64,000 nucleotides of DNA, from positions 1 to 64,000 of the forward strand of contig NZ_JWJH01000022.1 of NCBI RefSeq assembly GCF_000949865.1. Direction: 5' to 3'. Made by a program: the position numbers and the translations under genes. Shown here one piece after another: positions 7,533 to 16,638 of this stretch. This stretch comes from Rhizobium nepotum 39/7. Lineage in GTDB: Bacteria > Pseudomonadota > Alphaproteobacteria > Rhizobiales > Rhizobiaceae. A model generated the notes under the pieces. It worked only from the letters and a program-made list of their open reading frames with translations, was not told where the DNA came from and did not search any database. How positions within the stretch are numbered: the stretch's first letter is position 1; every line of letters starts with the position of its first letter.

Positions 7533-9200
7533 TCAGGCTTGCAGCCGCAGGGTATCCTTGCCGAAAAGGCGCAGGAAAACCGCCTCGACCATATCAGGGC
7601 TGACGGGTTTCAGCAGCATGTCCTCCATGCCCGCCGCCAGGCATTTGTCGAGGTCGCCCTCGAAGGCGTGGGTGATGACGCCGACAATGGGGATGCGCTC
7701 ATCGCCAGCCAGTGCGCGCATGCGGCGTGCGACCTCGAAACCGTCGATATCGCCGAGCGTCGTATCGAGCAGGACGACGGACGGCGCCAGTTCCGCAAAA
7801 AGGCGCAACGCCTCTTCACCCGATGTGGCGAGCCGGTAGGAAAGCCCCAGACCTTCAAGAATCTGCGAAAAAACGATCTGGTTGACCCTGTTGTCCTCAA
7901 CAAGAAGTATCTCGCCGACACCGCCAGTCTTGAGAATTTTGGGCAGGTCTTCGGTCATGATCTCCCAATCTTCCTCGGAGGATTTCTCACCAGGAGGCGA
8001 TTTGAAGCCGACGGCGAGATAATGCAGCAGGGAAGCGTCGATCTCCTCTTCCTCGATTGTAACGACGGGCAGGCCATGCGCGGCCGCGATATCGAGGCAT
8101 GCGACGCTCATCTGGGCGTCGACGACGACGACATCGATACCCACACCTGCGGAGGCGGCGATATCGATGAAGCTGCGCTGTTCCTCCTCGCTCGTCACCG
8201 CGGCATGATCGATACCGCCTGCGGTCAGCCGGCGGCCGGCAGCGTCAGTGAAGCGCCCGTTTTCGGACACCACCAGCACCGCCTTGCTTTTCAGCGCGCC
8301 GCCTGCGGCATCGTGGTCGTCATCCTTGCCATAGGTGGAGGCGACGAAAGCGACATGTTCGAGCGAGGGGATGACCGGCATGCCGTTCGCGTCGATGGTG
8401 GCGAGCGCGGTCACATCCTCCATCGTCGTCACCAGGAAATACCGGCCCGGCCGGCCCACGCGCTGCTTGCGGGTAATCGCCAGCACCTCCTCGCCATTCA
8501 TGCGTCTCACCCTTTCGGGAAGAATGCTCGGTGTGCCGCTATCCAGCACCATGCGATCGGCGGCGTCGATCCGGCCTGCGACCTTGCGCGAATGCAGATC
8601 GAAAACGGTGCGGCCAAGAATGCTCTCGGCGCTGGTCTCGACCATGGCGCAGCCGGATTTGTTCACGGCCGCATAGGCCAGGTTTCGATCCTTGACGAAA
8701 ACCGGAAACGGCAGATTGTCGAGAATGTCCTCGATCAGCTGCACACGCTCAAGGTCGATGCGCCACTGTTCTTCTCTTTTCTTCTGTTCGGAAATATCGG
8801 CGACGACACTGATGCCGAGGCCGGAAGGCAGCCGGTTCATGACGAAGCGCAGGAAGCGCTCTCCCTTCAGCCGTTCGGTTTTTTCCGACCGTTCCTTCCA
8901 GTGCAGCGCCAGCCGCTCGCCGATCCATTCCTCGCGTCCCAGCTGCCGGGCATTGCCGGACAGGCTTTCCACTTCCAGAAGATAACAATCGTAAAGCGCG
9001 CTCAGATAGTCGCGCAGCCGCGCGCCCGGCCCGATAACGGCCTCTTCCAGAGGAAAAAAACTCAAAAGCTTCCGGCTTGCGAAAACAATGTGATCGTTCC
9101 GGTCGTAAACGACGATCGCCGCGCCAAGCGCGTCGCAAAGGGCATCAAGCATCACCGTATGAACGCCCGCGCCGGAGGACGCCAAATCACTCAACTGCAA
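7533..9200 (-). CDS. PAS-PAS-receiver protein without a kinase domain
   Basis: 555 aa. Two PAS-like regions: about 12-115 (IVVYDRNDHIVFASRKLLSFF) and about 150-270 (ILDNLPFPVFVKDRNLAYAAVN ... GRTVFDLH). A middle segment (about 300-400) looks like a decayed receiver (KAVLVVSENGRFTDAA, VVVVDAQM). The C-terminus (428-545) is a full receiver: acidic pair VEDN (435-436), phosphorylatable Asp479 in VVLLDTTLG, Thr510, Lys531 in LLKPV. No DHp or ATPase domain separates PAS from REC, so this resembles a hybrid histidine kinase whose kinase core is missing. Partner kinase and output are unknown. The neighbouring c-di-GMP gene on the same strand is a plausible partner (inference). Confidence 0.85.
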   Translation of the reverse strand: MQLSDLASSGAGVHTVMLDALCDALGAAIVVYDRNDHIVFASRKLLSFFPLEEAVIGPGARLRDYLSALYDCYLLEVESLSGNARQLGREEWIGERLALHWKERSEKTERLKGERFLRFVMNRLPSGLGISVVADISEQKKREEQWRIDLERVQLIEDILDNLPFPVFVKDRNLAYAAVNKSGCAMVETSAESILGRTVFDLHSRKVAGRIDAADRMVLDSGTPSILPERVRRMNGEEVLAITRKQRVGRPGRYFLVTTMEDVTALATIDANGMPVIPSLEHVAFVASTYGKDDDHDAAGGALKSKAVLVVSENGRFTDAAGRRLTAGGIDHAAVTSEEEQRSFIDIAASAGVGIDVVVVDAQMSVACLDIAAAHGLPVVTIEEEEIDASLLHYLAVGFKSPPGEKSSEEDWEIMTEDLPKILKTGGVGEILLVEDNRVNQIVFSQILEGLGLSYRLATSGEEALRLFAELAPSVVLLDTTLGDIDGFEVARRMRALAGDERIPIVGVITHAFEGDLDKCLAAGMEDMLLKPVSPDMVEAVFLRLFGKDTLRLQA

Positions 9201-9551
9201 ACTCCCACCTGTTTTTCAGGGTCAGGCTTATGTTTCTATTGGAATCGTCCGGGGCAAATGCCGGGATGAAACGGTAAATTCCGAAAAAGAGACATCAGGG
9301 TTCGCCACTTGAAGCAGTCTTGAGGGGAAGATGACGTTCACCCATAGTCGACGTCACACACCACCCTGCGAAGGAGGCCTCGTTCCTGCGGTCATTTCAA
9401 GCCGCCTCACCATATGCAAGGCCGATTAAAGGCGGATTAACGCTTAACCGGATGTGGACGGAAATGATCAAATGCCGAACATGCCGCAAAACATGTGCAA
9501 ACTTTCACGAGTTGAGTTTTTTGCTTTCGAAGCCGTGACGAATCCGCGAAA
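9201..9551. other. Intergenic region between divergent genes
   Basis: 351 bp between the PAS-PAS-REC gene and mutL, which diverge here. It must hold both promoters. I see no convincing gene, terminator or repeat; a stretch around 9420-9460 (AAAGGCGGATTAACGCTTAA) is AT-richer than the surroundings. Confidence 0.5.
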
Positions 9552-11381
9552 ATGACGATCATGGCCATCAAGCAGCTCTCAGAAACCCTCATCAACCAGA
9601 TCGCCGCCGGCGAGGTCATCGAAAGACCTTCCAGCGCTACGAAGGAACTGGTGGAAAATGCCATCGACGCCGGCGCAACGCGGATCGAGATCGCCACGGC
9701 GGGCGGCGGCAAGGGACTGGTGCGCATCACCGATAACGGCTCCGGCATGTCGCCCGCCGATCTGGAGCTTGCGGTTCGACGTCATTGCACCTCGAAAATA
9801 TCCACTACGCTTGACGATATCCGCACGCTCGGCTTTCGCGGTGAGGCCCTGCCTTCCATCGGCTCGGTTGCCAAGCTTTCGATTACCAGCCGGCAACACG
9901 GTGCCGAACAGGGTTCGGTGATTTCGGTCACGGGCGGCAAGGTCTCCGAGGTGCGGCCCGCCGCGTCCAATGCCGGCACCATCGTCGAGGTGCGCGACCT
10001 GTTTTTCGCCACGCCCGCGCGGCTGAAGTTCCTGAAGACGGAACGGGCGGAAGCGGCCGCCATTACCGAGGTCGTCAAACGGATGGCGATTGCCTTTCCG
10101 CATATCCGCTTCGTGCTGTCAGGCACCGACCGTTCCACGCTCGAAATCCCCTCGACCGGCGACGACCATCTGGCCCGCATGGCGCAAATTCTGGGCGCAG
10201 AATTCAAGGACAACGCCATCGAGATCGATGCCGGGCGCGAGGATGTGACGCTCACCGGTTTTGCCGGTGTGCCGACCTTCAATCGTGGCAACTCGGCGCA
10301 TCAATATGTCTTCGTCAACGGCCGCCCGGTGCAGGACAAACTACTCTTGTCCGCCATTCGCGGTGCATATGCCGAAACGGTACCACATGGGCGATACCCG
10401 GTCGCGGTGCTGTCGCTCACGCTCGATCCCGCCTTTGTGGATGTGAACGTGCATCCGGCCAAATCCGATGTGCGCTTCCGCGATCCCGGCCTCGTTCGCG
10501 GATTGATCGTCGGCGCAATCCGCCAGGCGCTGACGCGTGACGGCGATAGGGCGGCGACGACTGGCGCCAGCCAGATGATGAACGCCTTCCGCCCCGGCTA
10601 CAGCCCGTCCAATCTTCGCCCTTCTCCCTCCGCAGCATGGTCCGCCGCGACCTCCCCTTCGCGGCCGCTTGCCGTTTCCGGGGACATGCAATTTGCGGAA
10701 GCCGTGCAATCGCGCTTTTCCGACATCACCATGCCGACCGCGCGCGCGGAACCTCGCGAGGCTTACGAGGCCTCCGCAAGCCCGTCGCCGGAACCGGCGC
10801 TTTACCCGCTCGGGGCCGCGCGTGCGCAGTTGCACCAGAACTACATCGTCGCGCAGACGGAAGACGGCCTCGTCATCGTCGACCAGCATGCAGCACATGA
10901 ACGGCTGGTATTCGAGGAAATGCGCAACGCGCTGCATTCCAGACGCCCGCCCTCACAGGTGCTGCTCATCCCTGAGATCATCGACCTTCCCGAAGAGGAT
11001 TGCGACCGGCTGATGGACCATGCGGCGGGCTTCGATGCGCTGGGTCTGGTCATCGAGCGCTTCGGGCCGGGGGCGGTCGCAGTTCGGGAAACACCCGCCA
11101 TGCTCGGCGAGGTCAACGTGCAGGGGCTGGTGCGGCAGCTTGCCGACGAAATCGCCGAATGGGACGCCGCCTCCACGCTTGCCAACAAGCTGGAATATGT
11201 CGCCGCCACCATGGCCTGCCACGGCTCCGTGCGTTCCGGGCGGCGCATGCGGCCGGAGGAAATGAACGCGCTTTTGCGGCAAATGGAAAACACGCCGGGT
11301 TCGGGGCAGTGCAATCACGGCCGGCCGACCTATATCGAGCTGAAACTTTCCGATATAGAACGTCTCTTCGGCCGAAGCTGA
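9552..11381 (+). CDS. mutL: DNA mismatch repair protein MutL
   Basis: 609 aa. N-terminal GHKL ATPase: [33 protein letters not shown] and [13 protein letters not shown], then the transducer domain with [10 protein letters not shown] and [14 protein letters not shown] poorly conserved Pro/Ser/Ala-rich linker (about 340-410) joins the C-terminal dimerization domain. That domain has the endonuclease metal motif [12 protein letters not shown] (about 444-455), plus ACHGSVRSG and [11 protein letters not shown], so this MutL should nick DNA itself, as in MutH-lacking bacteria. Start at 9552 ([10 protein letters not shown]) or 9561 (MAIKQLS); neither has a strong ribosome-binding site. Monocistronic or followed by the DUF2093 gene. 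Confidence 0.97.
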   Translation: MTIMAIKQLSETLINQIAAGEVIERPSSATKELVENAIDAGATRIEIATAGGGKGLVRITDNGSGMSPADLELAVRRHCTSKISTTLDDIRTLGFRGEALPSIGSVAKLSITSRQHGAEQGSVISVTGGKVSEVRPAASNAGTIVEVRDLFFATPARLKFLKTERAEAAAITEVVKRMAIAFPHIRFVLSGTDRSTLEIPSTGDDHLARMAQILGAEFKDNAIEIDAGREDVTLTGFAGVPTFNRGNSAHQYVFVNGRPVQDKLLLSAIRGAYAETVPHGRYPVAVLSLTLDPAFVDVNVHPAKSDVRFRDPGLVRGLIVGAIRQALTRDGDRAATTGASQMMNAFRPGYSPSNLRPSPSAAWSAATSPSRPLAVSGDMQFAEAVQSRFSDITMPTARAEPREAYEASASPSPEPALYPLGAARAQLHQNYIVAQTEDGLVIVDQHAAHERLVFEEMRNALHSRRPPSQVLLIPEIIDLPEEDCDRLMDHAAGFDALGLVIERFGPGAVAVRETPAMLGEVNVQGLVRQLADEIAEWDAASTLANKLEYVAATMACHGSVRSGRRMRPEEMNALLRQMENTPGSGQCNHGRPTYIELKLSDIERLFGRS

Positions 11382-11530
11382 GCCTTAACCCCGGGGCAGC
11401 AGGCGGGGGTGGCTTTGGGCCTCGCCCAACGATATAAATTCAAGGGACTGGAGCATCCGGATTGTTCAGAAGAACGCTGCGCCGTTTCGGGTTGGATGCA
11501 CTGACAGGACATAGTAGGAGACGAAAACGG

Positions 11531-11752
11531 ATGAACAGATTTGAGGGAGGCGGAAACCGCATCGCCGTCATCGAATATCTCGACGGTGACTTCCGGATCG
11601 TGCAGACCGGCTCGCATGTCATATGCGCCATCACCGGCCAAACCATTCCGGTCGACGAGCTGCGCTACTGGAGCGTCCTCCGGCAGGAAGCCTATGTGGA
11701 TGCCGCCGCCTCGCTGGAAGCCGAACGCAGGGCGGGCAATCTGCCCGCTTGA
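11531..11752 (+). CDS. DUF2093 domain protein
   Basis: 73 aa, ATG 11531. The sequence FRIVQTGSHVICAITGQTIP and LRYWSVLRQEAYVDAAAS is the characteristic core of the alphaproteobacterial DUF2093 family, whose function is unknown. No signal peptide or membrane segment. It lies 149 bp downstream of mutL on the same strand. AGTAGGAGACG in front of the ATG supplies the ribosome-binding site. Small size and absence of catalytic motifs leave its role open. Confidence 0.85.
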   Translation: MNRFEGGGNRIAVIEYLDGDFRIVQTGSHVICAITGQTIPVDELRYWSVLRQEAYVDAAASLEAERRAGNLPA

Positions 11753-11840
11753 TCGGGAACGGCGCGTGGGGCATTTCCAGTAAATGCGCAGGGTTTTGGT
11801 CCGGGAAAAGCTCCAATAGACTGCCGACGCCCAGACGCGG

Positions 11841-11926
11841 CGTCATCCTTGGGCTTGTCCCAAGGATCTAAGCACGTCAATAAAATTAATACGTTGCAGA
11901 TCCTCGGGACAGGCCCGAGGATGACG
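11841..11926. repeat. Paired palindromic repeat element (type C)
   Basis: Two 29-bp arms (11841-11869 and 11898-11926) are inverted copies with three differences. Each arm is itself a hairpin: CCTTGG/CCAAGG in the left, CCTCGGG/CCCGAGG in the right, so stem bases change in compensating pairs. The 28-bp spacer is AT-rich. It lies between the DUF2093 gene and the 3' end of lpxK, i.e. between convergent genes. It resembles dispersed intergenic repeats of Rhizobiaceae; family membership needs a genome search. Confidence 0.75.
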
Positions 11927-11957
11927 GAGGAGAGGTTTCGAACTTCACCATCACCCT

Positions 11958-13004
11958 CTAAATCGACGGGCGCGCATTTTCCCGACGCAGGCGGGCGCGG
12001 CAATTCCCCACCGCCGTGTCGATGATCGTTGTCGTCGCATTGGGATCGTCGAACACCATGTCGATCTCGATCACCAGGCTGTTCCACAGCAATTCTTCCG
12101 CACGACCCTGGTGCCCGTTGAGGCGTACGGCGTCCTTGGCTGTCGTCACCAGCTGCAAGTTCTCTCTGTTGGCGTCCTGCAGAAGATCGGAAATCTCGTC
12201 TTCGCTGAAATGGTGATGGTCCGGGAAAGAGCGCTGCAGCACGATTTCGCCGCCCAGCGCCTCGACGGTTCTGAAGAACTTGGCCGGATCGGCGATGCCG
12301 GCATAAGCGAGTACACGCCTTCCCCTGAAATCCTGCGGTTCCTGCGGCTTGATCGCGGCGACGAAAACGGGTTTGGCGGCCTTTGCCGCCATTCTGACCA
12401 GCGGATCGGCCGCATGGCCGTTACCGACCTTCAGAATTCCGGTCATATGCCGCATCTGTTCGGCAAGCGGCGCCCGGACCGGGCCGCCCGGCACGAGATG
12501 GCCGTTGCCGATGCCGCGCACCGTATCGATGACGACCAACGCATAATCCAGCGTCAGGCGCGCGCTCTGGAAACCGTCATCCATGATGATGAGATCGACC
12601 CCCTCCTTCACCAGCCGGTGTGCGCCCTCTACCCGCTTGCGGGAAATGACCGTCACCGCCTCGCGCGCCAGCAGCAAGGGTTCGTCGCCGACATCGGCCG
12701 AGCGGTGCTGCGCGGGATCGACAAGGGTGGTGACATCAAGCGTGCCGCCATAACCACGGCTGAGAAAGCCGGGTTTCAGGCCTTTTGCGACGGCGGCTCT
12801 GGCAATCGCCATCGCCGTCGGCGTCTTGCCCGCTCCGCCCACGGTGAAGTTGCCGATGCAGATGACCGGAACGGGAACGCTCGCCCGTTTCGCCGTGCGC
12901 ATCCGCCGTCCCGCGACCTTGCCGTAGAGAAGCGAAAAAGGTGATAACAGCCAGGCCTGCCAGCCCGCCTTCTGCCACCAGAACGGCGGCGCTTCAGAAA
13001 CCAT
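11958..13004 (-). CDS. lpxK: Tetraacyldisaccharide 4'-kinase
   Basis: 348 aa inner-membrane-associated kinase that adds the 4'-phosphate to the lipid A disaccharide. N-terminal hydrophobic segment ([18 protein letters not shown]) followed by the Walker-A-type loop [14 protein letters not shown] (about 52-65), [16 protein letters not shown] and IIMDDGFQ, all typical for LpxK. ATG 13004 is preceded by GGGAGCGGGAA. It is the last gene of the minus-strand pmbA-to-lpxK run, 164 bp after the HAD gene. In many rhizobia waaA is directly followed by lpxK; here a phosphatase gene separates them. Confidence 0.95.
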   Translation of the reverse strand: MVSEAPPFWWQKAGWQAWLLSPFSLLYGKVAGRRMRTAKRASVPVPVICIGNFTVGGAGKTPTAMAIARAAVAKGLKPGFLSRGYGGTLDVTTLVDPAQHRSADVGDEPLLLAREAVTVISRKRVEGAHRLVKEGVDLIIMDDGFQSARLTLDYALVVIDTVRGIGNGHLVPGGPVRAPLAEQMRHMTGILKVGNGHAADPLVRMAAKAAKPVFVAAIKPQEPQDFRGRRVLAYAGIADPAKFFRTVEALGGEIVLQRSFPDHHHFSEDEISDLLQDANRENLQLVTTAKDAVRLNGHQGRAEELLWNSLVIEIDMVFDDPNATTTIIDTAVGNCRARLRRENARPSI

Positions 13005-13168
13005 CTATTCCCGCTCCCGGCCGCGTCGCCCACGGCATTCCGTTCGGATGTCACATGTCAGGGAGGTTGTTTGCCAGAAAAAACCGCAAATTGCAAAAAT
13101 GGACTGGGGTGGGTTTCCCTTGTCTGTCTCGACTTCCAGCGCAAGCCGAAAAGTGGAACCATATATTA

Positions 13169-13906
13169 TTAAGCAACCCGTTCCGGCAGCAGCGCTTCAA
13201 GTGCCGTAATGTCATCGAAACAATAATCGGCATCGGCGCCAAGGCTTTCGCGCGAACCGGTGCCCGTCAGAACCGCGATGCGCAATCCCGCACCGGCACT
13301 CCTTGCCATGTGCAGATCGTGATTATTGTCACCGACCACCGCCACACGTTCGGGGCCGAGACCTATCGCCTTGCAGAAACCGAGAACCATGCCGGGTTGC
13401 GGCTTGGTGCCGTAACCGCTGTCGTAACCCGCGACGAAATCGACATCGTTTTCGAAACCGAAGCGGATGGCCGTCTGGCGGATGGAGTTTTCGTTGTCGC
13501 TGGAGGCGATGCCAAGCTTGTAGCCGCGCGCCTTCAGCCTTGCGAAAAATGCCTTGAGGTCGGTCACGGGAACGGATTTATCCGCCGCCTCGGTGAACAG
13601 CCGGTCGAGCCGCCTCGTCAGTTCGCCGACATCGCAGGGCGAACCGGCGGCGACCAGACCGGCGGCGATTTCCGCCGTATTGCCGGCGGCCAGCAGGCTG
13701 TCGGCAAACACATGACCGGTGACGGGATCCATGCCGCAGGCGGCGAGCAGCCGGTCGGCGAGAATGGGGTCGCCCTTGGCAGCGATCGCCGCAAGCTCGC
13801 GGTTTACCGGCCCCCAGCTTGCGTCATAACCCAAAAGCGTGCCGTCCTTGTCGAAAAGGACAGCGGCGATCGATTGCGTCGCATCACGTTCGATATCCGC
13901 TACCAT
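13169..13906 (-). CDS. HAD-family hydrolase (phosphoglycolate-phosphatase-like)
   Basis: 245 aa. HAD motif I VLFDKDGTL (16-24), motif II in GIASSDNEN, motif III Lys in YGTKPQPGM and motif IV VVGDNNHDLHMA are all present, with a helical cap between I and II, i.e. a Gph-like subfamily I phosphatase. ATG 13906 overlaps the waaA stop by 7 nt, so the two are translationally coupled. Position inside the Kdo/lipid A gene run suggests either a housekeeping phosphatase carried along or a link to cell-envelope sugar phosphates. Substrate is unknown. Confidence 0.85.
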   Translation of the reverse strand: MVADIERDATQSIAAVLFDKDGTLLGYDASWGPVNRELAAIAAKGDPILADRLLAACGMDPVTGHVFADSLLAAGNTAEIAAGLVAAGSPCDVGELTRRLDRLFTEAADKSVPVTDLKAFFARLKARGYKLGIASSDNENSIRQTAIRFGFENDVDFVAGYDSGYGTKPQPGMVLGFCKAIGLGPERVAVVGDNNHDLHMARSAGAGLRIAVLTGTGSRESLGADADYCFDDITALEALLPERVA

Positions 13907-15222
13907 GAACCGATGGCGCTCCGCGGTTGCAGCTTGGCGGTTACGGTGAGCGGGTTGATATAGGGTTCCAGCGCCTTGACGGTGGCGGACAGCGCACCGC
14001 GCATATCCTGAATGACACGGTTGCCGGCATCGATCATCTTGTAACGCTCATTATCGTTGACCAGCAGATAATGTACCGCCTTGGCCAGCATCTCGACATC
14101 GCGGATGATGCGACCGCCGCCGGCGCGGATGAGCTTCTGATAGGCCTCGCGGAAATTCTGCACATGCGCGCCTGACAATACGGCGCAGCCGAGCATTGCC
14201 GGCTCAAGCGGGTTCTGCCCGCCTTCGGCCGTCAGCGAGCGTCCGACGAAGGCAAGTTCGGTGAGCCGCAGGTAAAGCCCCATTTCGCCGATGGAATCGC
14301 CGAGGAAAATATCGGTTTCCGGCGTGATCGCATCGTTGCGGCTGCGGCGGGCCACAGTTAGCCCCATGCCCTTCAGCATCGCCTCCACATCGTCGCCACG
14401 CTCGGGATGGCGCGGCACGATGATGGTCAATTGGCCGTTGCGCGACTTGATCGCCGCATGCACGGTGGCGGCGGCCTTCTCTTCACCGTCGAAGGTGGAG
14501 ATCGCCGCCCATGTCTTGCGGGTGCCGACCTGCCTGCGATAGTGCTCCAGAAGGGCCTCATCACAGGGCGGCGGATCGGTATCGCCCTTGAGGTTGCCGG
14601 AAATGACGACCGGCCAGGAGCCGAGATCACGGAAGCGCTCAGCATCGACATCGGATTGCGCAACCACCAGCGCCAACTTGGAAAACAGCGTTTCAGCAAT
14701 ATCGTGCCGGTTGTTCCAGCGATCGAACGACCGGTCGGACAGCCGCGCATTGACCCTGATCTGCGGAATGTGCCGACGCTCCAGCTCCATCATCGTCACC
14801 GGCCAGATTTCCGATTCAGCGGTGATGGCGGCGTCTGGCGCCCAATAGGACAGGAAACGATTGACCGCGATCTTGATGTCGAGCGGCACATATTGGTGGA
14901 TCACGTCGTCGCCAAGCCGGGTGCGGGTCAACTCGGCGGAGGTGACGGTGCCGGTGGTCAGAAGCACGAAAATATCGCGCTTGCGTATTTCGCGGATCAG
15001 CGGAATGAGGGCGAGCGTTTCGCCCACACTTGCGGCATGGAACCAGACGAGCGGGCCACGGGGGCGCTCCGCGCTGGCGTAACCGAAACGTTCGAGGCGG
15101 CGGCGCTTGTCTTCCTTGCCCTTTGCGGCCCGATAGGAAAGATAGGGCCGGGCAAACGGATAAGCGGCAATACCGGCAATCCTGTAACCGGAAAGAGCGA
15201 AACGTGCGATACGGCTGCTCAT
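13900..15222 (-). CDS. waaA: 3-deoxy-D-manno-octulosonic acid (Kdo) transferase
   Basis: 440 aa GT-B glycosyltransferase that adds Kdo to lipid IVA on the cytoplasmic side of the inner membrane. Landmarks: short N-terminal hydrophobic anchor, LVWFHAASVGETLALIPL with the acceptor-site Glu, LTTGTVTSAEL, AESEIWPVTM, VNARLSDRSF, IIVPRHPERG, and FVGRSLTAEGGQNPLEPA near the C-terminus. ATG 15222. The 3' end overlaps the HAD gene. Upstream neighbour DUF4170 and downstream lpxK match the usual rhizobial order. Confidence 0.96.
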   Translation of the reverse strand: MSSRIARFALSGYRIAGIAAYPFARPYLSYRAAKGKEDKRRRLERFGYASAERPRGPLVWFHAASVGETLALIPLIREIRKRDIFVLLTTGTVTSAELTRTRLGDDVIHQYVPLDIKIAVNRFLSYWAPDAAITAESEIWPVTMMELERRHIPQIRVNARLSDRSFDRWNNRHDIAETLFSKLALVVAQSDVDAERFRDLGSWPVVISGNLKGDTDPPPCDEALLEHYRRQVGTRKTWAAISTFDGEEKAAATVHAAIKSRNGQLTIIVPRHPERGDDVEAMLKGMGLTVARRSRNDAITPETDIFLGDSIGEMGLYLRLTELAFVGRSLTAEGGQNPLEPAMLGCAVLSGAHVQNFREAYQKLIRAGGGRIIRDVEMLAKAVHYLLVNDNERYKMIDAGNRVIQDMRGALSATVKALEPYINPLTVTAKLQPRSAIGSW

Positions 15223-15437
15223 GACATTCTGCCCTTGATCATTCCGCGCAATGCCCTTCCCCAGTTCTTTGTTGTTATTGCCGCCTACTTCTTCTCAAAT
15301 TGCGTCATTTTTTATCATCGGAAACGAAAGCGCGATCACATTTTCGCGCAACCGAATTCCCGGCCTGCGGTTCTTGGCAGGAATCACGGAAATACGCGCC
15401 TTCACCCGATAGTATTACAACGCAAGGGCAAAGGTAC

Positions 15438-15677
15438 TCAATTTTTATCGTCTGGATTGAGAAGACGGTGCATATGCACGATAAAATAACGCATATGGGC
15501 GTTATCGACAGTCATCTGCGCCTTGGATCTCCATGCCGTGAGCGCGGAAGCGTAGTCGGGATAGATGCCGACGATATCGAGCGCATTCAAATCCCGGAAC
15601 TGAACATCCTGAAGGCTTTCCAGTTCGCCGCCGAATACAAGGTGCAGCAGCTGTTTCTGTTTGCCGGATTCCGTCAT
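15438..15677 (-). CDS. DUF4170 family protein
   Basis: 79 aa from ATG 15677. LHLVFGGELESLQDVQFRDL and ALDIVGIYPDYASALTAW, then MRYFIVHMHRLLNPDD, form the DUF4170 signature, a short family found next to waaA in Rhizobiales. No known function; the fold and repeated neighbourhood suggest an accessory role around lipopolysaccharide genes (inference). It lies 215 bp upstream of waaA and 61 bp downstream of the inositol-monophosphatase-like gene. Confidence 0.85.
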   Translation of the reverse strand: MTESGKQKQLLHLVFGGELESLQDVQFRDLNALDIVGIYPDYASALTAWRSKAQMTVDNAHMRYFIVHMHRLLNPDDKN

Positions 15678-15738
15678 GTCTTTGTCTCTTTCTTAAGCAC
15701 TGAGAGAGGCCTTCATCTGCGGGATTTCCCGCCAAACG

Positions 15739-16545
15739 TCAACCGTCGGACAGGTGCGAAAACGCTTTCAAAAGCGCCGGCAGCGCATAATCTGCTGCGG
15801 CGCACAATGCGGGGTGGTTCACCTCACGGCGATTATACATCAGAGGTTTTCCATCAAGGCCAACCAGACGGCCGCCCGCCCTTTCGAGGATCAGGTCGGC
15901 GGCGGCAAGATCCCACTCGTGCGAGTTCGCCTTCACCAGCGTTCCGTCGATGCGGCCGTCCGCCACCATCGCCAGCCGGTAGGCGAGCGAGGGCACATGC
16001 GGAATGCGCTTGACGGTGCCCCGCACCTCATCCGGCAGATGCGTGATCACATCTTCAGGTGCTGCCAGATGGAAGATGCCGGTGTTTTCGCGCGCGGCGA
16101 AAATGGACTTTCCATTCTTCAGCGCCTCGCCGCCTTCAAATGCGGTAAATTCCTCGGCGAGCGCCGGGGCGACAAGGACAGCCACCACCGGCCGGCCCTC
16201 ATGCACGACCGCGACACTGACGCACCACGTATCCCGCCCGCCAATGAAGGCGCGCGTTCCGTCGATGGGATCGACGACGAAGACGGTGGAGCGGGCAAGC
16301 CGTGTCGTATCGTCGTCCGTCTCTTCCGATAGCCAGCCGTATTCCGGCCGGGCGGAGCGCAGGATGGTTTCGAGAATTTCATTTGCGGCGTAATCGGCAG
16401 CACTTACCGGCGAAAGGCCGCCATTCTTCCACCAGACCTCGGGATCCTTGCGAAAGAAACCGAGAGCCGTCTCACCCGCCTTGCGCGCGGCTTCGAGGAC
16501 AAGCCTCAAATCGGAAGCCCAGCGGGCCTCTGCAATGTCGTTCAT
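15739..16545 (-). CDS. Inositol monophosphatase-family phosphatase (CysQ-like 3'(2'),5'-bisphosphate nucleotidase)
   Basis: 268 aa. Metal-site motifs of the Li-sensitive phosphatase family: LSEETDDD, DPIDGTRAFIGG (about 95-106) and EWDLAAADLILERAGG near the C-terminus. The sequence is closer in look to CysQ/bisphosphate nucleotidases than to true inositol phosphatases because of the short RAFI segment after DPIDGT; substrate is not certain. ATG 16545 was chosen over an in-frame TTG at 16608, which has no ribosome-binding site and adds a low-complexity basic leader. It follows pmbA by 93 bp. Confidence 0.88.
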   Translation of the reverse strand: MNDIAEARWASDLRLVLEAARKAGETALGFFRKDPEVWWKNGGLSPVSAADYAANEILETILRSARPEYGWLSEETDDDTTRLARSTVFVVDPIDGTRAFIGGRDTWCVSVAVVHEGRPVVAVLVAPALAEEFTAFEGGEALKNGKSIFAARENTGIFHLAAPEDVITHLPDEVRGTVKRIPHVPSLAYRLAMVADGRIDGTLVKANSHEWDLAAADLILERAGGRLVGLDGKPLMYNRREVNHPALCAAADYALPALLKAFSHLSDG

Positions 16546-16638
16546 TTTGCCGTCTTTTCCGCGCGCCTCAGGCGGCGCGCCTGTTTTTCTCTTCGCACTT
16601 GCACACAAAGCGCTGACGAAAACAACCCGCAGGTCGCC

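Noticed and set aside
7539-9269. 576-codon plus-strand frame
   Set aside because: Antisense to the PAS-PAS-REC gene, whose domains are clearly recognisable on the minus strand.
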